From the NCBI GenBank assembly GCA_026225475.1, contig JAMFSU010000124.1, positions 1-43,192 on the forward strand: 43,192 bases of DNA, in the 5' to 3' direction. The notes below the pieces were generated by a model, which was not told where the DNA came from, made no database searches, and saw nothing but the letters and a program-made list of their open reading frames with translations. Made by a program: the position numbers and the translations under genes. This stretch comes from Duganella sp. (GTDB lineage Bacteria; Pseudomonadota; Gammaproteobacteria; Burkholderiales; Burkholderiaceae_D). This document shows positions 17,380 through 26,402 of this stretch, piece after piece; positions within the stretch are counted from its first letter, which is position 1; each line of letters starts with the position of its first letter.

Positions 17380-18578
17380 TGTCCCAGCTTGACCAGCACG
17401 CCTTCGAGCATCTCCAGCATCTGATCGAGTTCCGCTGTGGTGACATTGAGCGAAGGCATGAAGCGCAGCAGATTCGGACGCGGCGAATTGAGCAGCAGGC
17501 CGACCGGATCGAGGTCGCGTGCGGTTTCGACGATTTGCGGACCAATGTCCTTGCTCAGTTTGAGTGCGCGCAGCAAGCCTGCACCGCGTTCGCCTTCGAA
17601 GCCATGCTTGTCCGACAGCTTGATCAGGGCGGCACTCAGATAAGCCGATTTTTCGCGCACTTCGCGCAAGAAGTCTGGTTTGAGCAATTCCTTGATCACG
17701 GCTACGCCGACGGCAGTCATCAATGGATTGCCGTTGTAGGTGCCACCTTGTTCACCGGCTTCGAAACAGGCGATTTCTTCACGCGCCAGCAGCGCCGCCA
17801 GTGGCACGCCACCGCCGATGCCCTTGCCCAGCGTCATGATGTCTGGTTCGATGCCCGACAATTGATAGCCGAACAGTTCACCAGTACGGCCCATGCCGGT
17901 CTGCACTTCATCGACGATCAGCAGCAGATTGGCATTCTTGGTCAGGCGACGCAGGCCTTGCATGAATTCCGCCGTGGCCGGAATGACACCACCTTCGCCT
18001 TGCACCGGTTCCAGCATGACGGCGACGGTATTCTTGGTGATCAAGCGTTCGACGCTGGCCAGGTCGTTCAGATCGGCCTTGACGAAGCCCGGCACCTGCG
18101 GCGCGAACATGGTGTCCCAGCCGGGCTTGCCGCTGGCCGACATGGTTGCGATGGTGCGGCCATGGAAGCTGTGGTCGAAGGTGATGATTTCATAACGGTG
18201 TTCGCCGTTGCTGTTGGGGTTTTTCTTGCCCCATTTACGGGCCAGCTTGATGGCACCTTCATTGGCTTCGGCGCCGCTGTTGGCGAAGAACACCCGGTCA
18301 AATACCGAGTTGGCGGTCAGCAGATCGGCCAACTCGATCGACGGCGCATTGTAGAACGCCGGCGATGGATTGATCAGTTTCCTGGACTGGGCAATGAGCG
18401 CCTCTTCGATGCATTTTGGCGCATGGCCGAGCGCGTTGACGGCCCAGCCTTGCAGGTAGTCGAGATAGCGTTTGCCAGTGTGATCGGTCATCCACATGCC
18501 GCTGCCTTCGGTGAAGACAAGCTCCGGGCGGTTAGTGACATACATCAGTTTGTTGACGTCGAACTGGTTGAATTCCAT
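17376..18578 (-). CDS. argD: Acetylornithine aminotransferase family protein (ArgD-like)
   Basis: This 400-aa class-III PLP-dependent aminotransferase probably acts in arginine biosynthesis (N-acetylornithine and 2-oxoglutarate) or on a related omega-amino acid. The PLP lysine is Lys252 in TLGKGIGGG; Asp223 in VDEVQTG pairs with the pyridine nitrogen; SFHGRT (137-142) and [10 protein letters not shown] are characteristic. The open frame begins 21 codons earlier, but AGGAGT lies seven bases before the ATG at 18578 and [10 protein letters not shown] is a sensible start. The downstream lipoprotein gene overlaps by four bases. Several paralogous aminotransferases share these motifs, so the substrate is inferred. 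Confidence 0.88.
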   Translation of the reverse strand: MEFNQFDVNKLMYVTNRPELVFTEGSGMWMTDHTGKRYLDYLQGWAVNALGHAPKCIEEALIAQSRKLINPSPAFYNAPSIELADLLTANSVFDRVFFANSGAEANEGAIKLARKWGKKNPNSNGEHRYEIITFDHSFHGRTIATMSASGKPGWDTMFAPQVPGFVKADLNDLASVERLITKNTVAVMLEPVQGEGGVIPATAEFMQGLRRLTKNANLLLIVDEVQTGMGRTGELFGYQLSGIEPDIMTLGKGIGGGVPLAALLAREEIACFEAGEQGGTYNGNPLMTAVGVAVIKELLKPDFLREVREKSAYLSAALIKLSDKHGFEGERGAGLLRALKLSKDIGPQIVETARDLDPVGLLLNSPRPNLLRFMPSLNVTTAELDQMLEMLEGVLVKLGH

Positions 18579-18674
18579 TGAATGACTCCTGCTAGGGCGG
18601 TAAAAGGCGGCGGTAACCGAAACGAAATAGTGCTGACACATTCTTGAAACAGCACTGACACAAATGCAAACGAT

Positions 18675-18705
18675 AAAAAAAAGCCACAGGGATTGCCTGT
18701 GGCTT
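18675..18705 (-). terminator. Rho-independent terminator downstream of the flavin reductase gene
   Basis: A perfect 10-bp stem, AAGCCACAGG with CCTGTGGCTT, has a five-base GATTG loop. On the minus strand it is followed by eight T (A at 18675-18682). It ends the leftward reductase transcript before argD. Confidence 0.88.
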
Positions 18706-18825
18706 CGTGACCAAGTTCATCTCACGCGCACGGCAAACCTCGTTGAGGTTGGCTGCGACGTCGCAAGGATGTTGTGGTGGCGTTCATGCGATCAATATTA
18801 GGATGTTTTGCGCGATGCGTCAAAA

Positions 18826-19872
18826 TTAATTTGACGGATTTTTCTCATCCGGCGGGAGGTCTGCCGCCGAGGTGAATGCATCCGCGTAGAACTCGTTTTC
18901 CGGTAGCTTGGCCAGTGCGACGAAATCGCGTTGTGCCGACTCCACCACGATTGGCGCGCCGCAGGCATAGACCTGGTAATTCGACAGGTCGGGATGATCA
19001 TCGAGCACCGCTTGATGGACGAAGCCGCTGCGACCAGTCCATTGGTCGTCGGCCTGGGCATTGGACACCACCGGCACATAGCGGAAATTGGGCAGGCTTT
19101 GCTGCCAGCTCAGGCACAAATCATTCATGTACAGGTCTTGCGGACGGCGGCCACCCCAGTACAGCACGATGGGACGTGTCGACTTGCTGTGTTCCAGTTG
19201 TTCGACGATTGCCTTGATCGGGGCAAAGCCGGTACCGGAGGCCAGCAGGATGATTGGCTTGTCGCTGTCTTCGCGCAGGAAGAAGGTGCCGAGCGGGCCT
19301 TCAAAGCGCAGGATGTCGCGCTCCTTGAGGGTGGTGAAGACCTGGTCAGTAAACAGGCCACCCGGCATGTGGCGGATATGCAGTGTCAAATGGCCGTCGT
19401 TGTGGGGCGCATTGGCCATGCTATAACTGCGGCGCTTGCCATCGCGCAGCATGAATTCCACATATTGACCGGCCTTGTATTGCAAGCGATCGGTGGCCGG
19501 CAATTGCAGCGAGAGGATGATCACATCGTCGGCAACCTTGTCCAGCTTGGCTACGCGCACTGGCATCTTCTTGACCGGGAAGTCGCCGATGCCGACCACT
19601 TCGCGTGCTTCGATGGTGACATCGGAATTTGGCTTGGCGCAGCAAAACAAGGCAAAGCCCAGTTGTTCGTCATTGGCCGATAAGGCCCGTTCCTGATGTG
19701 GACCATGGGTCAGGCTGCCATCAATGAGCTTGCCTTTGCACGAGCTGCAAGCGCCATTTTTACAGCCATAGGGCAGGCCGACGCCAGCACGAATGGCCGC
19801 AGTAAGAATGGTTTCGCCCTCATCGCAGCTAAACTGATGGCCGCTGGGCTGAACGGTAACTTGAAAACTCAT
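18826..19872 (-). CDS. 2Fe-2S ferredoxin-type NAD(P)H:flavin reductase (CDP-glucoseen reductase-like)
   Basis: This 348-aa electron-transfer reductase combines an N-terminal plant-type [2Fe-2S] domain with a ferredoxin-NADP reductase module. Cluster ligands are Cys37, Cys42 and Cys45 (YGCKNGACSSC) plus Cys77 or Cys78 in LFCCAKPN. FAD binding is indicated by RSYSMAN (about 149-155) and NAD(P) binding by LLASGTGFAPIKA. Homologues in Burkholderiales are usually named CDP-6-deoxy-delta-3,4-glucoseen reductase, but no deoxysugar genes occur here, so it may serve another oxygenase or an unknown acceptor. Its start lies only 12 bases from that of the divergent SDR-like gene. AGGA precedes the ATG by about four bases. 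Confidence 0.9.
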   Translation of the reverse strand: MSFQVTVQPSGHQFSCDEGETILTAAIRAGVGLPYGCKNGACSSCKGKLIDGSLTHGPHQERALSANDEQLGFALFCCAKPNSDVTIEAREVVGIGDFPVKKMPVRVAKLDKVADDVIILSLQLPATDRLQYKAGQYVEFMLRDGKRRSYSMANAPHNDGHLTLHIRHMPGGLFTDQVFTTLKERDILRFEGPLGTFFLREDSDKPIILLASGTGFAPIKAIVEQLEHSKSTRPIVLYWGGRRPQDLYMNDLCLSWQQSLPNFRYVPVVSNAQADDQWTGRSGFVHQAVLDDHPDLSNYQVYACGAPIVVESAQRDFVALAKLPENEFYADAFTSAADLPPDEKNPSN

Positions 19873-19884
19873 ACAATCCTGACA

Positions 19885-20769
19885 ATGATCACTACATTAA
19901 AAAAAATCGGCAAACCACGCCTGTTGTTGCTGGGCTGCGGCGACGTCGGCATGCGCATGCTGCCGTTGCTACGAGCCCACTATCGTGTGCTGGCCGTTAC
20001 CAGCCAGCCGCAGCGCTGCGCCGAACTGCGCGCCGCCGGTGCCGTCCCGTTGCTGGCTGACCTTGATCAACCAGCAACGCTGGCGCGACTGGCACGCTTG
20101 GCGCAAATCATCGTGCACCTTGCTCCACCGCAAGCATCCGGCACGACTGACCGCCGTACCCGTAATTTGGCCGCCATTTTACCTGAGCGCGCGCGCTTGG
20201 TTTATATCAGTACCACCGGGGTGTATGGCGATTGTGGCGGCGCTCGCTTCGATGAGACGCGGCCGGTGCGCCCCAGCAATGCGCGAGCGCAGCGCCGGGT
20301 TGATGCTGAACAGGTGTTACGTGCCTGGGCACGCCGCTGCGGTGGTCGCCTGGCGATCCTGCGTGTGCCGGGCATTTATGCGCAGGACCGCTTGCCGCTT
20401 GAGCGCTTGCAAAAGGGCACCCCGGCCTTGATTGCCGAGGAGGATGTCTATACCAATCACATCCATGCCGACGATCTGGCACGGATTGCGGCGGCGGCGA
20501 TTTATCGCGCCCGACCGTTGCGTGTCTACCACGCTGTCGACGATAGCGATATGAAGATGGGCGATTATTTCGACGCCGTGGCACAGGCGCTGAAGCTGCC
20601 GGCACCGCCGCGACTGCCGCGCAGTGCTTTGCAGCAACAAGTGTCGCCGGTGATGTTGTCATTCATGTCAGAGTCGCGCCGCTTGCGCAACGACCGTCTG
20701 CGTCAGGAGCTGGGGATGCGGTTGCGCTATGCCACGGTGGCCGATTTGTTGGCACAGGTCGCCACTTGA
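19885..20769 (+). CDS. NAD-dependent epimerase/dehydratase-like (atypical SDR)
   Basis: This 294-aa protein is an atypical short-chain dehydrogenase resembling the YeeZ group. The nucleotide-binding motif is LLLLGCGDVGMRML (about residues 13-26); an active-site-like STTGVYG follows near 110, and DDLARIAAAA later. The canonical YxxxK is not evident, so catalysis is uncertain. The open frame extends 63 codons upstream, but that part is antisense to the reductase gene, so the ATG at 19885 is chosen. No Shine-Dalgarno is visible and only 12 bases separate it from the divergent start, so translation may be leaderless or the transcripts overlap. Confidence 0.82.
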   Translation: MITTLKKIGKPRLLLLGCGDVGMRMLPLLRAHYRVLAVTSQPQRCAELRAAGAVPLLADLDQPATLARLARLAQIIVHLAPPQASGTTDRRTRNLAAILPERARLVYISTTGVYGDCGGARFDETRPVRPSNARAQRRVDAEQVLRAWARRCGGRLAILRVPGIYAQDRLPLERLQKGTPALIAEEDVYTNHIHADDLARIAAAAIYRARPLRVYHAVDDSDMKMGDYFDAVAQALKLPAPPRLPRSALQQQVSPVMLSFMSESRRLRNDRLRQELGMRLRYATVADLLAQVAT

Positions 20770-20937
20770 TGCACGCAGCTTAGTTGCTTATTTGTTTTTC
20801 GCATAAGCATAAGCTTTTAAAATTGTTGTCCCGTCAGCATGCCGTCAGTAGAGTCGCACTCTACCATCAGAGTGTCCGTGAAATTGCTTAAAAACAATAT
20901 TTCGGAAGCCGGCTACTCGCATCCATGAGCGCTTTCC

Positions 20938-21723
20938 ATGAAGTTATCGTTTAACAACATCCAAAAGAATTTTGCCGGTCTGCATGTGATCGACGGCTTC
21001 ACCCGCGATATTGAACCGGGTGAGCTGGTCGCCCTGGTGGGACCGTCCGGTTGCGGCAAGTCGACCTTGCTGCATATCGCCGCCGGGCTGGAACAGCCGA
21101 GTTCGGGCAGTATGCTGGCCGATGGCAAGCCGGTGACCGGGCCGCATCCGGAACGGACCTTGATGTTCCAGGAAAACGCCCTCTATCCGTGGCTGACGCT
21201 GGAGCAAAACGTCGCACTGGCGCTGGAATTCCAAAAAGTAGCCAAAAAGATCGCGCTGAGTCAGGCGCGCGAATGGCTGACCAAAGTCAATCTGGCTGGC
21301 TTTGAAGCCTATTACCCGCATCAGGTGTCGGGCGGCATGCGTCAGCGTGCAGCACTGGCGCGTGCCTTCATTTCGCAGCCCAAGGCCTTGCTGCTCGATG
21401 AACCGTTCGGCGCGCTCGATGCACTGACGCGCATGACCTTGCAGGATGCCTTGCGCACGCTGATCCGGCAAGAAGTGCAGGGGCAGGCACCGACGGTATT
21501 GCTGGTGACGCACGATGTCGATGAAGCGCTGTTCCTGGCTGACCGTATCTTCGTCTTTAGTGCGCGTCCTGCCACGGTGCTCAAGGAATTCAATCTGGTG
21601 CATCACGAAAAAACACATGATTTGTCGGAGTTCGCGGCCATCCGTCGCGAGATTCTCTGCCTGCTGGGCATTCATGCCGAGCAGGATGAATTTGCCAAAA
21701 CAATTGAAGGGGTGGGCGTATGA
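20938..21723 (+). CDS. NitT/TauT-type ABC transporter ATPase
   Basis: This 261-aa protein is the ATPase of a nitrate/sulfonate/taurine-class ABC importer (SsuB/TauB-like). Walker A is GPSGCGKST, the Q-loop is FQENALYPW, the signature is VSGGMRQR, Walker B is LLLDEPFGALD, and the switch is THDVDEAL. It is the first gene of the + strand operon; its TGA overlaps the ATG of the binding protein (21720-21723). No clear ribosome binding site precedes the ATG. The substrate is unknown: the class covers nitrate, cyanate, sulfonates, pyrimidine precursors and others. Confidence 0.93.
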   Translation: MKLSFNNIQKNFAGLHVIDGFTRDIEPGELVALVGPSGCGKSTLLHIAAGLEQPSSGSMLADGKPVTGPHPERTLMFQENALYPWLTLEQNVALALEFQKVAKKIALSQAREWLTKVNLAGFEAYYPHQVSGGMRQRAALARAFISQPKALLLDEPFGALDALTRMTLQDALRTLIRQEVQGQAPTVLLVTHDVDEALFLADRIFVFSARPATVLKEFNLVHHEKTHDLSEFAAIRREILCLLGIHAEQDEFAKTIEGVGV

Positions 21724-22718
21724 AACTGAAACAAGTATTGATGGCATCTTTGGCAGCGCTCACGCTGGTCGGCGGCAATGCCATGGCAATCGAAAAATTC
21801 AAGATCGGTTATCTGCGCGTGATGGACGATGCGCAAGCGATGGCCGCCTATGAAGCCGGTCTGTACAAGAAATATGGTCTCGACGTCGAATTGATCGAAT
21901 TCAAATCCGGCACCGATCTGGTCAAGGCCATCGTCGGTGGTCAGCTTGATACCGGCGTATTCGGTTTTACCAATGCGGTGGCCTGGGCTTCCAAGGGGGC
22001 CGACCTTAAAGTCATCAGCGGCGCGCAATTGGGCTATCACGCGATTGTCGTGCGCGAAGATGCCGGTATCAAGACAGTGGCCGACCTGAAGGGCAAGACG
22101 CTGGCGTCGCAAGCCGAAGGCAGTACCGCCGATGTGGTCTTGAAAGGCGTGGTCCTCAAGAATGCCGGCCTCAAGAGCGATGATGTCAACGTGCTTGGTG
22201 TCAGCCCGCAGGTGGCGGTGCAGTCACTGGTTGGCAAGCGTGTCGATGCTGCCTTCCTGTTTGAGCCACAGGCGCGTATCGCGCAACTGGTGGCGCCGGT
22301 CAAGCAAATCTATGAAATCGGTGAGGTCTGGCCTTTCCCCTGCATGGTAGTGATCACCTCTGGCGATACCTTGAGGAAACGTCGCGCCGCCGTCTGGATG
22401 TCGCTCGACGCACAACGCGATGCGATTGAATTGTTGAAGAAGAAACCAGCCGATGCCGCCAAGATGATCGCCGGTTACTTCATCGCCGAACCGACGCTGA
22501 AGACTTTGAAGCATGGCGAAATGCTGCGCGAAGATGTGATCCGTGATGCCATCAAGAGTCAGACTTTCGCGGCCAAGCTGAGCGACAAGGATCAGAACCG
22601 CATGCAGGAAATCGCCGATATCCTGCAACAGCAAGGTTCCTTGAAGACGCGCGACGGCAAGCCGTTTGAAGTACGCAGCATCATCGATCTTTCCTGGCAA
22701 AAAGACCGCAAACTATAA
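21720..22718 (+). CDS. NitT/TauT-type ABC transporter substrate-binding protein
   Basis: This 332-aa periplasmic receptor is of the NMT1/SsuA type. A Sec signal peptide covers residues 1-23 (cleavage after GNAMA). The mature protein shows IGYLRVMDDAQAMAAYEAGLYKKYGLDVELIEF and the SGTDLVKAIVGGQLDTGVFG pattern typical of the family. It overlaps the ATPase gene by four bases; AAGGGG lies about nine bases before the ATG. A large imperfect hairpin separates it from the permease gene. The ligand cannot be deduced from the sequence. Confidence 0.92.
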   Translation: MKLKQVLMASLAALTLVGGNAMAIEKFKIGYLRVMDDAQAMAAYEAGLYKKYGLDVELIEFKSGTDLVKAIVGGQLDTGVFGFTNAVAWASKGADLKVISGAQLGYHAIVVREDAGIKTVADLKGKTLASQAEGSTADVVLKGVVLKNAGLKSDDVNVLGVSPQVAVQSLVGKRVDAAFLFEPQARIAQLVAPVKQIYEIGEVWPFPCMVVITSGDTLRKRRAAVWMSLDAQRDAIELLKKKPADAAKMIAGYFIAEPTLKTLKHGEMLREDVIRDAIKSQTFAAKLSDKDQNRMQEIADILQQQGSLKTRDGKPFEVRSIIDLSWQKDRKL

Positions 22719-22731
22719 GTAGCAGGGCGCC

Positions 22732-22830
22732 TAAGCTACTGCGCGCACCGCGTTCAGTCCTGCGATGCTCACCGTACTGGAGTACGGCTGCGCTTCTCGC
22801 ACTGAGCGCGGTGCGCTCGCTACGCTTTTA
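22732..22830. repeat. Long imperfect hairpin between binding-protein and permease genes
   Basis: The outer arms 22743-22758 and 22801-22816 pair over 16 bases with one mismatch. The apex is CCGTACT-GG-AGTACGG (22772-22787), and the region between pairs in part. Pairing extends weakly outward to AAGC...GCTT. With no T-run it looks like a REP/BIME-like extragenic palindrome that would buffer binding-protein and permease expression. Confidence 0.7.
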
Positions 22831-22890
22831 GCCATTGGTACACACTATTGATTTTGGGCCGATTGTTTGTCGGTCATTGCATTTCTTATT

Positions 22891-23664
22891 ATGAGCTCAC
22901 AACGCCGCGTTACCGGTCTCCGTAAAAAGCTTGCCATGGTATTGGCGATCGCTTTCATTTTGCTGATGTGGCAGATTGCTGCCTGGTCCTTGCCAGACTT
23001 TTTGATGCCGGGCGTGCCAACGGTGCTGGCACGTTTGTGGGGCGACATTCAGACGCCGGCATTCAGGGTGGCGCTGTGGGGCAGCTTGACGCGCCTCGGT
23101 GGTGGCTATGGCGCGGCGCTGTTGCTCGGTATCGGCTTTGGCTTGATCGGTGCCGTGCTGTTCTTCTTCCGCGAAGTGCTGAAGTCGGCCATCGTCATCC
23201 TGCAGTCGATTCCTTCCATTGCCTGGGTGCCGCTGTTCCTGATTCTGATGGGCTTCGGTAATTTACCGATCATTGTGGTGGTGGCGATTGCAGCTTTTTT
23301 TCCGGCGGCCTTGTCGGTCATGAATGCCACCGAAAGCGTGCAGCAAGTGCATGTGTCGGCTGCGCGCGTGATGGGTGCCAGCCGCTGGAGTCTGTTACGC
23401 CGCGTGTATCTGCCTGCGGTGATGCCGGAGTTGATCACCGGCGCGCAACTGGCTTTCGGCAATGCCTGGCGCGCACTGATTTCGGCTGAGATGCTGGTTG
23501 GTTTCGGCAAGGGCCTGGGGCGGACTTTGTCGTATGCCGGCGAAACGGCGGACATGGTCGGTGTGATGACCAACATCCTCGCCATTGCCATCCTGGCAGC
23601 GCTGATTGATCAGGTGATCCTGGAGAATCTCAAGCACCGTCTGCTGCGTTATCAATACGTCTGA
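22891..23664 (+). CDS. NitT/TauT-type ABC transporter permease
   Basis: This 257-aa inner-membrane subunit (SsuC/TauC type) has six apolar segments. The first spans about residues 18-36. The cytoplasmic EAA-like loop includes SAARVMGASRWSLLRRVYLPAVMPEL (about residues 155-180), which contacts the ATPase. A TTG eight codons upstream (22867) is an alternative start; neither has a clear ribosome binding site. It follows the hairpin after the binding-protein gene, and the next gene begins seven bases after its stop, so all four form one operon. Confidence 0.9.
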   Translation: MSSQRRVTGLRKKLAMVLAIAFILLMWQIAAWSLPDFLMPGVPTVLARLWGDIQTPAFRVALWGSLTRLGGGYGAALLLGIGFGLIGAVLFFFREVLKSAIVILQSIPSIAWVPLFLILMGFGNLPIIVVVAIAAFFPAALSVMNATESVQQVHVSAARVMGASRWSLLRRVYLPAVMPELITGAQLAFGNAWRALISAEMLVGFGKGLGRTLSYAGETADMVGVMTNILAIAILAALIDQVILENLKHRLLRYQYV

Positions 23665-23671
23665 TCGCCAA

Positions 23672-24499
23672 ATGCGCCAGTCTGCCATTCTGCAATTTGT
23701 TGTGTCGCTGGTCGTGTTGTCTGTGGTTGCGTTGGCGATCCCGGCGCATGCAGCGGATGATGCCAGCGGCATTGCTGCAGCTCGTCAGCGTGGCACCCTG
23801 GTAGTTGGCTTGTCCTATCCATTGCCGGCCTATGTCGCCGGTGTCAAATTCCGTACGCCGGAAAGCCCGGAATCGCGTCTGTCGGAGGCGCTTGCCACGG
23901 CGCTAAAACTGCCGCTCGGCACGCCGCGCGTGAGCGCAGTCAATGTCGCGCAGGCGTTGGCAGCAGGGCGCGCCGACCTGATGTTGATGCTAGTGAGCGA
24001 GGGCGATCCAGCACCCGCCAATGTCGCGCTGCTGCCGACCGGCTACAGCGCCGGTGCAATGGCGATCATGCGCAGCGATACCAACATCAAGCGCTGGGAT
24101 CAGTTGAAAGGACGCACCGTTTGTCTATCCCAAGGTGGCGCCTATGTCGGCAAGATGGCTGCGCAATACGGTGCCATTGAAAAAGTGCAGCGTGCGCCGG
24201 CCGACACCTTGTTGTCTTTACGCATCGGTGCCTGCGATGCCGCAGTACTTGACGACACCATGCTCAACGAATTGCTGAAGTTGCCTGAGTGGAAAAAATT
24301 CTCTGCACGGCTGCCGGTAACCAGCCGTCAAAACCTGGTGTTCGCCGTGCGCGCTGACGACGGTGCGACCATTACCTATCTGAAACAACAGAGCGCAAGC
24401 TGGGCTAGTAGCGGCTTTTGGGCCGCGCTGAAAAAGAAATGGGTCAACAATGTCGCTTTTGAGGTGTATCTCGACCAGAACGTGCCGGATTGTCATTGA
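23672..24499 (+). CDS. Periplasmic solute-binding protein, family 3 type
   Basis: This 275-aa protein has a Sec signal peptide (residues 1-27, cleavage after AHA) and the fold pattern of SBP family 3: RQRGTLVVGLSYPLPAY, a two-lobe layout, and WDQLKGRTVCLSQGGAYV in the second lobe. It ends with paired Cys (Cys131 region in TVCLS, a GACDAAV site, and DCH at the C-terminus). Family 3 proteins usually serve polar amino-acid importers or quinoprotein clusters. Here it is the last gene of a NitT/TauT operon that already has its own receptor, so it may give a second specificity or be a sensor. The start is seven bases after the permease stop. Confidence 0.85.
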   Translation: MRQSAILQFVVSLVVLSVVALAIPAHAADDASGIAAARQRGTLVVGLSYPLPAYVAGVKFRTPESPESRLSEALATALKLPLGTPRVSAVNVAQALAAGRADLMLMLVSEGDPAPANVALLPTGYSAGAMAIMRSDTNIKRWDQLKGRTVCLSQGGAYVGKMAAQYGAIEKVQRAPADTLLSLRIGACDAAVLDDTMLNELLKLPEWKKFSARLPVTSRQNLVFAVRADDGATITYLKQQSASWASSGFWAALKKKWVNNVAFEVYLDQNVPDCH

Positions 24500-24634
24500 G
24501 GCACTATTGGTTTTGCCGCGCAACAACGGCGGGTTACCGTGTCTTATCAAGGGTTGCCAGAGCGGCAAGCGTTGCTCTGTAAAAATGCTGCTGCAATAGC
24601 GTCCGCACTTGGCAGTGGCGCGCAAAGGAGTAAC

Positions 24635-24736
24635 ATGGAGCCATGTCCGTTGTGTCTTTGCCCGCGCGTTGTCGTTCAACGCACCAATACCGACATGCTT
24701 TCCGGGCAGTTCATTTGCAGCTTTGAAAGGTTTTGA
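24635..24736 (+). CDS. Candidate 33-aa Cys-rich small protein
   Basis: The ATG follows AAAGGAG (24624-24630) by four bases, one of the stronger ribosome binding sites in the window. The product starts MEPCPLCLCPRVVV and contains four Cys (a CPLCLC cluster and one near the end), which could bind metal. Its TGA is separated by a single base from the ATG of the next small gene, suggesting coupled translation. It may be only a leader peptide. I recognise no family. Confidence 0.45.
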   Translation: MEPCPLCLCPRVVVQRTNTDMLSGQFICSFERF

Positions 24737-24737
24737 C

Positions 24738-24980
24738 ATGGATGTCGCCATCACCCCCAGTTCTCCCGCAGCAGTGCCAAGCTCTGGCCCGCAGGTCAGC
24801 GATATCGACGCAGCACGGCGTGCGCAGGCACGTCAGGACGAACAAAACGCCAATGACAAGATTGAGCAGCAACGTCTGCAGGATCAGCGCATTCAGGAAG
24901 CGCGCCAGGCACAGAACCGTCAATCATCGCGCAATTTCAACGGCGAATTGATCGGCACTACCATCAGCACCACGGCTTGA
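24738..24980 (+). CDS. Small hypothetical protein, Gln/Arg-rich helix (80 aa)
   Basis: This 80-aa protein has no signal peptide. An N-terminal Pro/Ser-rich stretch (residues 1-20) is followed by a charged helical segment rich in Gln, Arg, Asp and Glu (about 22-65) that may form a coiled coil, then a short tail ending GTTISTTA. GAAAGG lies seven bases before the ATG. It converges with the cytochrome c peroxidase gene. No family is recognised; it could be a structural or regulatory small protein. Confidence 0.7.
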   Translation: MDVAITPSSPAAVPSSGPQVSDIDAARRAQARQDEQNANDKIEQQRLQDQRIQEARQAQNRQSSRNFNGELIGTTISTTA

Positions 24981-25011
24981 TTGCCGCGCGCAACAAACTG
25001 CTCCGCCCGGT

Positions 25012-26277
25012 TCAGGGCCGATAGCCATCCGTCAGCGTTTTCATAAACGCAATCACATCCTTGATTTCTGCCTCATCCAGCGCTGGCTTGTCGCCCGGTT
25101 TGCGGTCAAATGGTGGATCCATATTGACGTTGTCAACGTGCTCGGGCAACAGGTCATCAAATTTGCGGATGCTGCCATCGCGATTGCGCGGATACCATTT
25201 TTTCGGATCGGTATCGCGCTGCACATAAAACTGCATCACTTCTTCAAGACTATGGAACACGCCATTGTGGAAAAAGCTTTTGCGTAGCGCCACATTGCGC
25301 AGCGTCGGCGTCTTGAACAAGCCGCAATACTCGGGATGGTCAGTCAAGTCGGTGCGGTCGGGGCCGCACAGGCCGAAGTCGTGATAGCGCGGATTGGCAT
25401 TGACCGGGATCTTCTTGTTGCGCGGCACGCCCAGCGCGATCAAGCCGTAATCGGTAAATTGCGGAAATGCGCCATTTGGCAGGACTTCACTGATGTGGCA
25501 AGACGCACAATTGCCCTTGTTGGGATCGTTGAACAATGCCAGGCCGCGCAATTCCTGTTTGGACAAAGTGGTCTGCTTGCGCAGGAAAGCATCGTACTTG
25601 CTGCTGTAAGGATAGAAATCGGCCGGACTTTCCTGGAACACTTCAAACGCCATCAAGGCAGCCTGGAATGCACGCTCGTTGTTGTCGAACACATCCTCGC
25701 CGAAGGTGGCGCGGAACTGTGCGGCATACGGTGCACGCTTGAGTTTGGCGACGACGTCGGCCGGCGTGGCATTGGCCATTTCGTGCGGCGACAGTAACGG
25801 GATGCGGGCCTGTTCATGGGCCGAATCGGCGCGGCCATCCCAGGTGCGGCCGCCAGTGGGACCGGCATCGATGCTGTCGTCGTTATCGTCGTCGTGGAAG
25901 TGTTCACTGAACGGCGGTACATTTTGCAGATAGCGCAACGACGGTGTGGCACGCGTGCCGGGGGTTTTCATGTCTTTGCCGCCGAGTTGCACGGCCAGAT
26001 TGTTGGGCGGCCCGAAAGCATGCTCCGGACTATGGCAACTGGCGCAGGATTGTTTGCCGGAACCCGACAGCGTGGGATCGAAAAACATGGTGCGGCCCAG
26101 TGTTGTCATTTCTTCTGCAGTGGGCTGGCGGCCGGCGCGAGGTGCATAGGCGGCATTCAGATAGGCTGGTGGCTGGGCCGCAGCTGGCGTTGATTGACCA
26201 TCGGCGCGTGGCGCCAGCAGGGCGATGCAAATGATAGCGCTGGTAGCCAGCGCGGCGAGCAGAACGGGAGCTTTCAT
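25012..26277 (-). CDS. Di-heme cytochrome c peroxidase family protein (CcpA/MauG)
   Basis: This 421-aa periplasmic protein has two heme c attachment sites, CASCH at residues 78-82 and a second CASCH near residue 257. The family reduces hydrogen peroxide with cytochrome c or, in MauG-like members, oxidises protein residues. The N-terminus is a signal peptide or anchor (MKAPVLLAALATSAIICIAL). The open frame continues 15 codons upstream, but the ATG at 26277 opens the signal sequence and is preferred. Length is somewhat above classic CcpA. It stands alone, diverging from the phosphoesterase gene with 125 bases between the starts. Confidence 0.92.
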   Translation of the reverse strand: MKAPVLLAALATSAIICIALLAPRADGQSTPAAAQPPAYLNAAYAPRAGRQPTAEEMTTLGRTMFFDPTLSGSGKQSCASCHSPEHAFGPPNNLAVQLGGKDMKTPGTRATPSLRYLQNVPPFSEHFHDDDNDDSIDAGPTGGRTWDGRADSAHEQARIPLLSPHEMANATPADVVAKLKRAPYAAQFRATFGEDVFDNNERAFQAALMAFEVFQESPADFYPYSSKYDAFLRKQTTLSKQELRGLALFNDPNKGNCASCHISEVLPNGAFPQFTDYGLIALGVPRNKKIPVNANPRYHDFGLCGPDRTDLTDHPEYCGLFKTPTLRNVALRKSFFHNGVFHSLEEVMQFYVQRDTDPKKWYPRNRDGSIRKFDDLLPEHVDNVNMDPPFDRKPGDKPALDEAEIKDVIAFMKTLTDGYRP

Positions 26278-26402
26278 GCGCGCAGGGTAACAAGAAAATG
26301 TGACAAAAAGATGAAGTGGCAACAGCCAAGTAGTGCGCTTGTCATTTTGTGGTTATATTTGTCGGCTACGATGATGCTATTTCAAAATAAGAGAAACCCT
26401 CC

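Noticed and set aside
19696..19884. 63-residue N-terminal extension of the SDR-like protein
   Set aside because: It is antisense to the reductase coding sequence and precedes the nucleotide-binding motif without family support.
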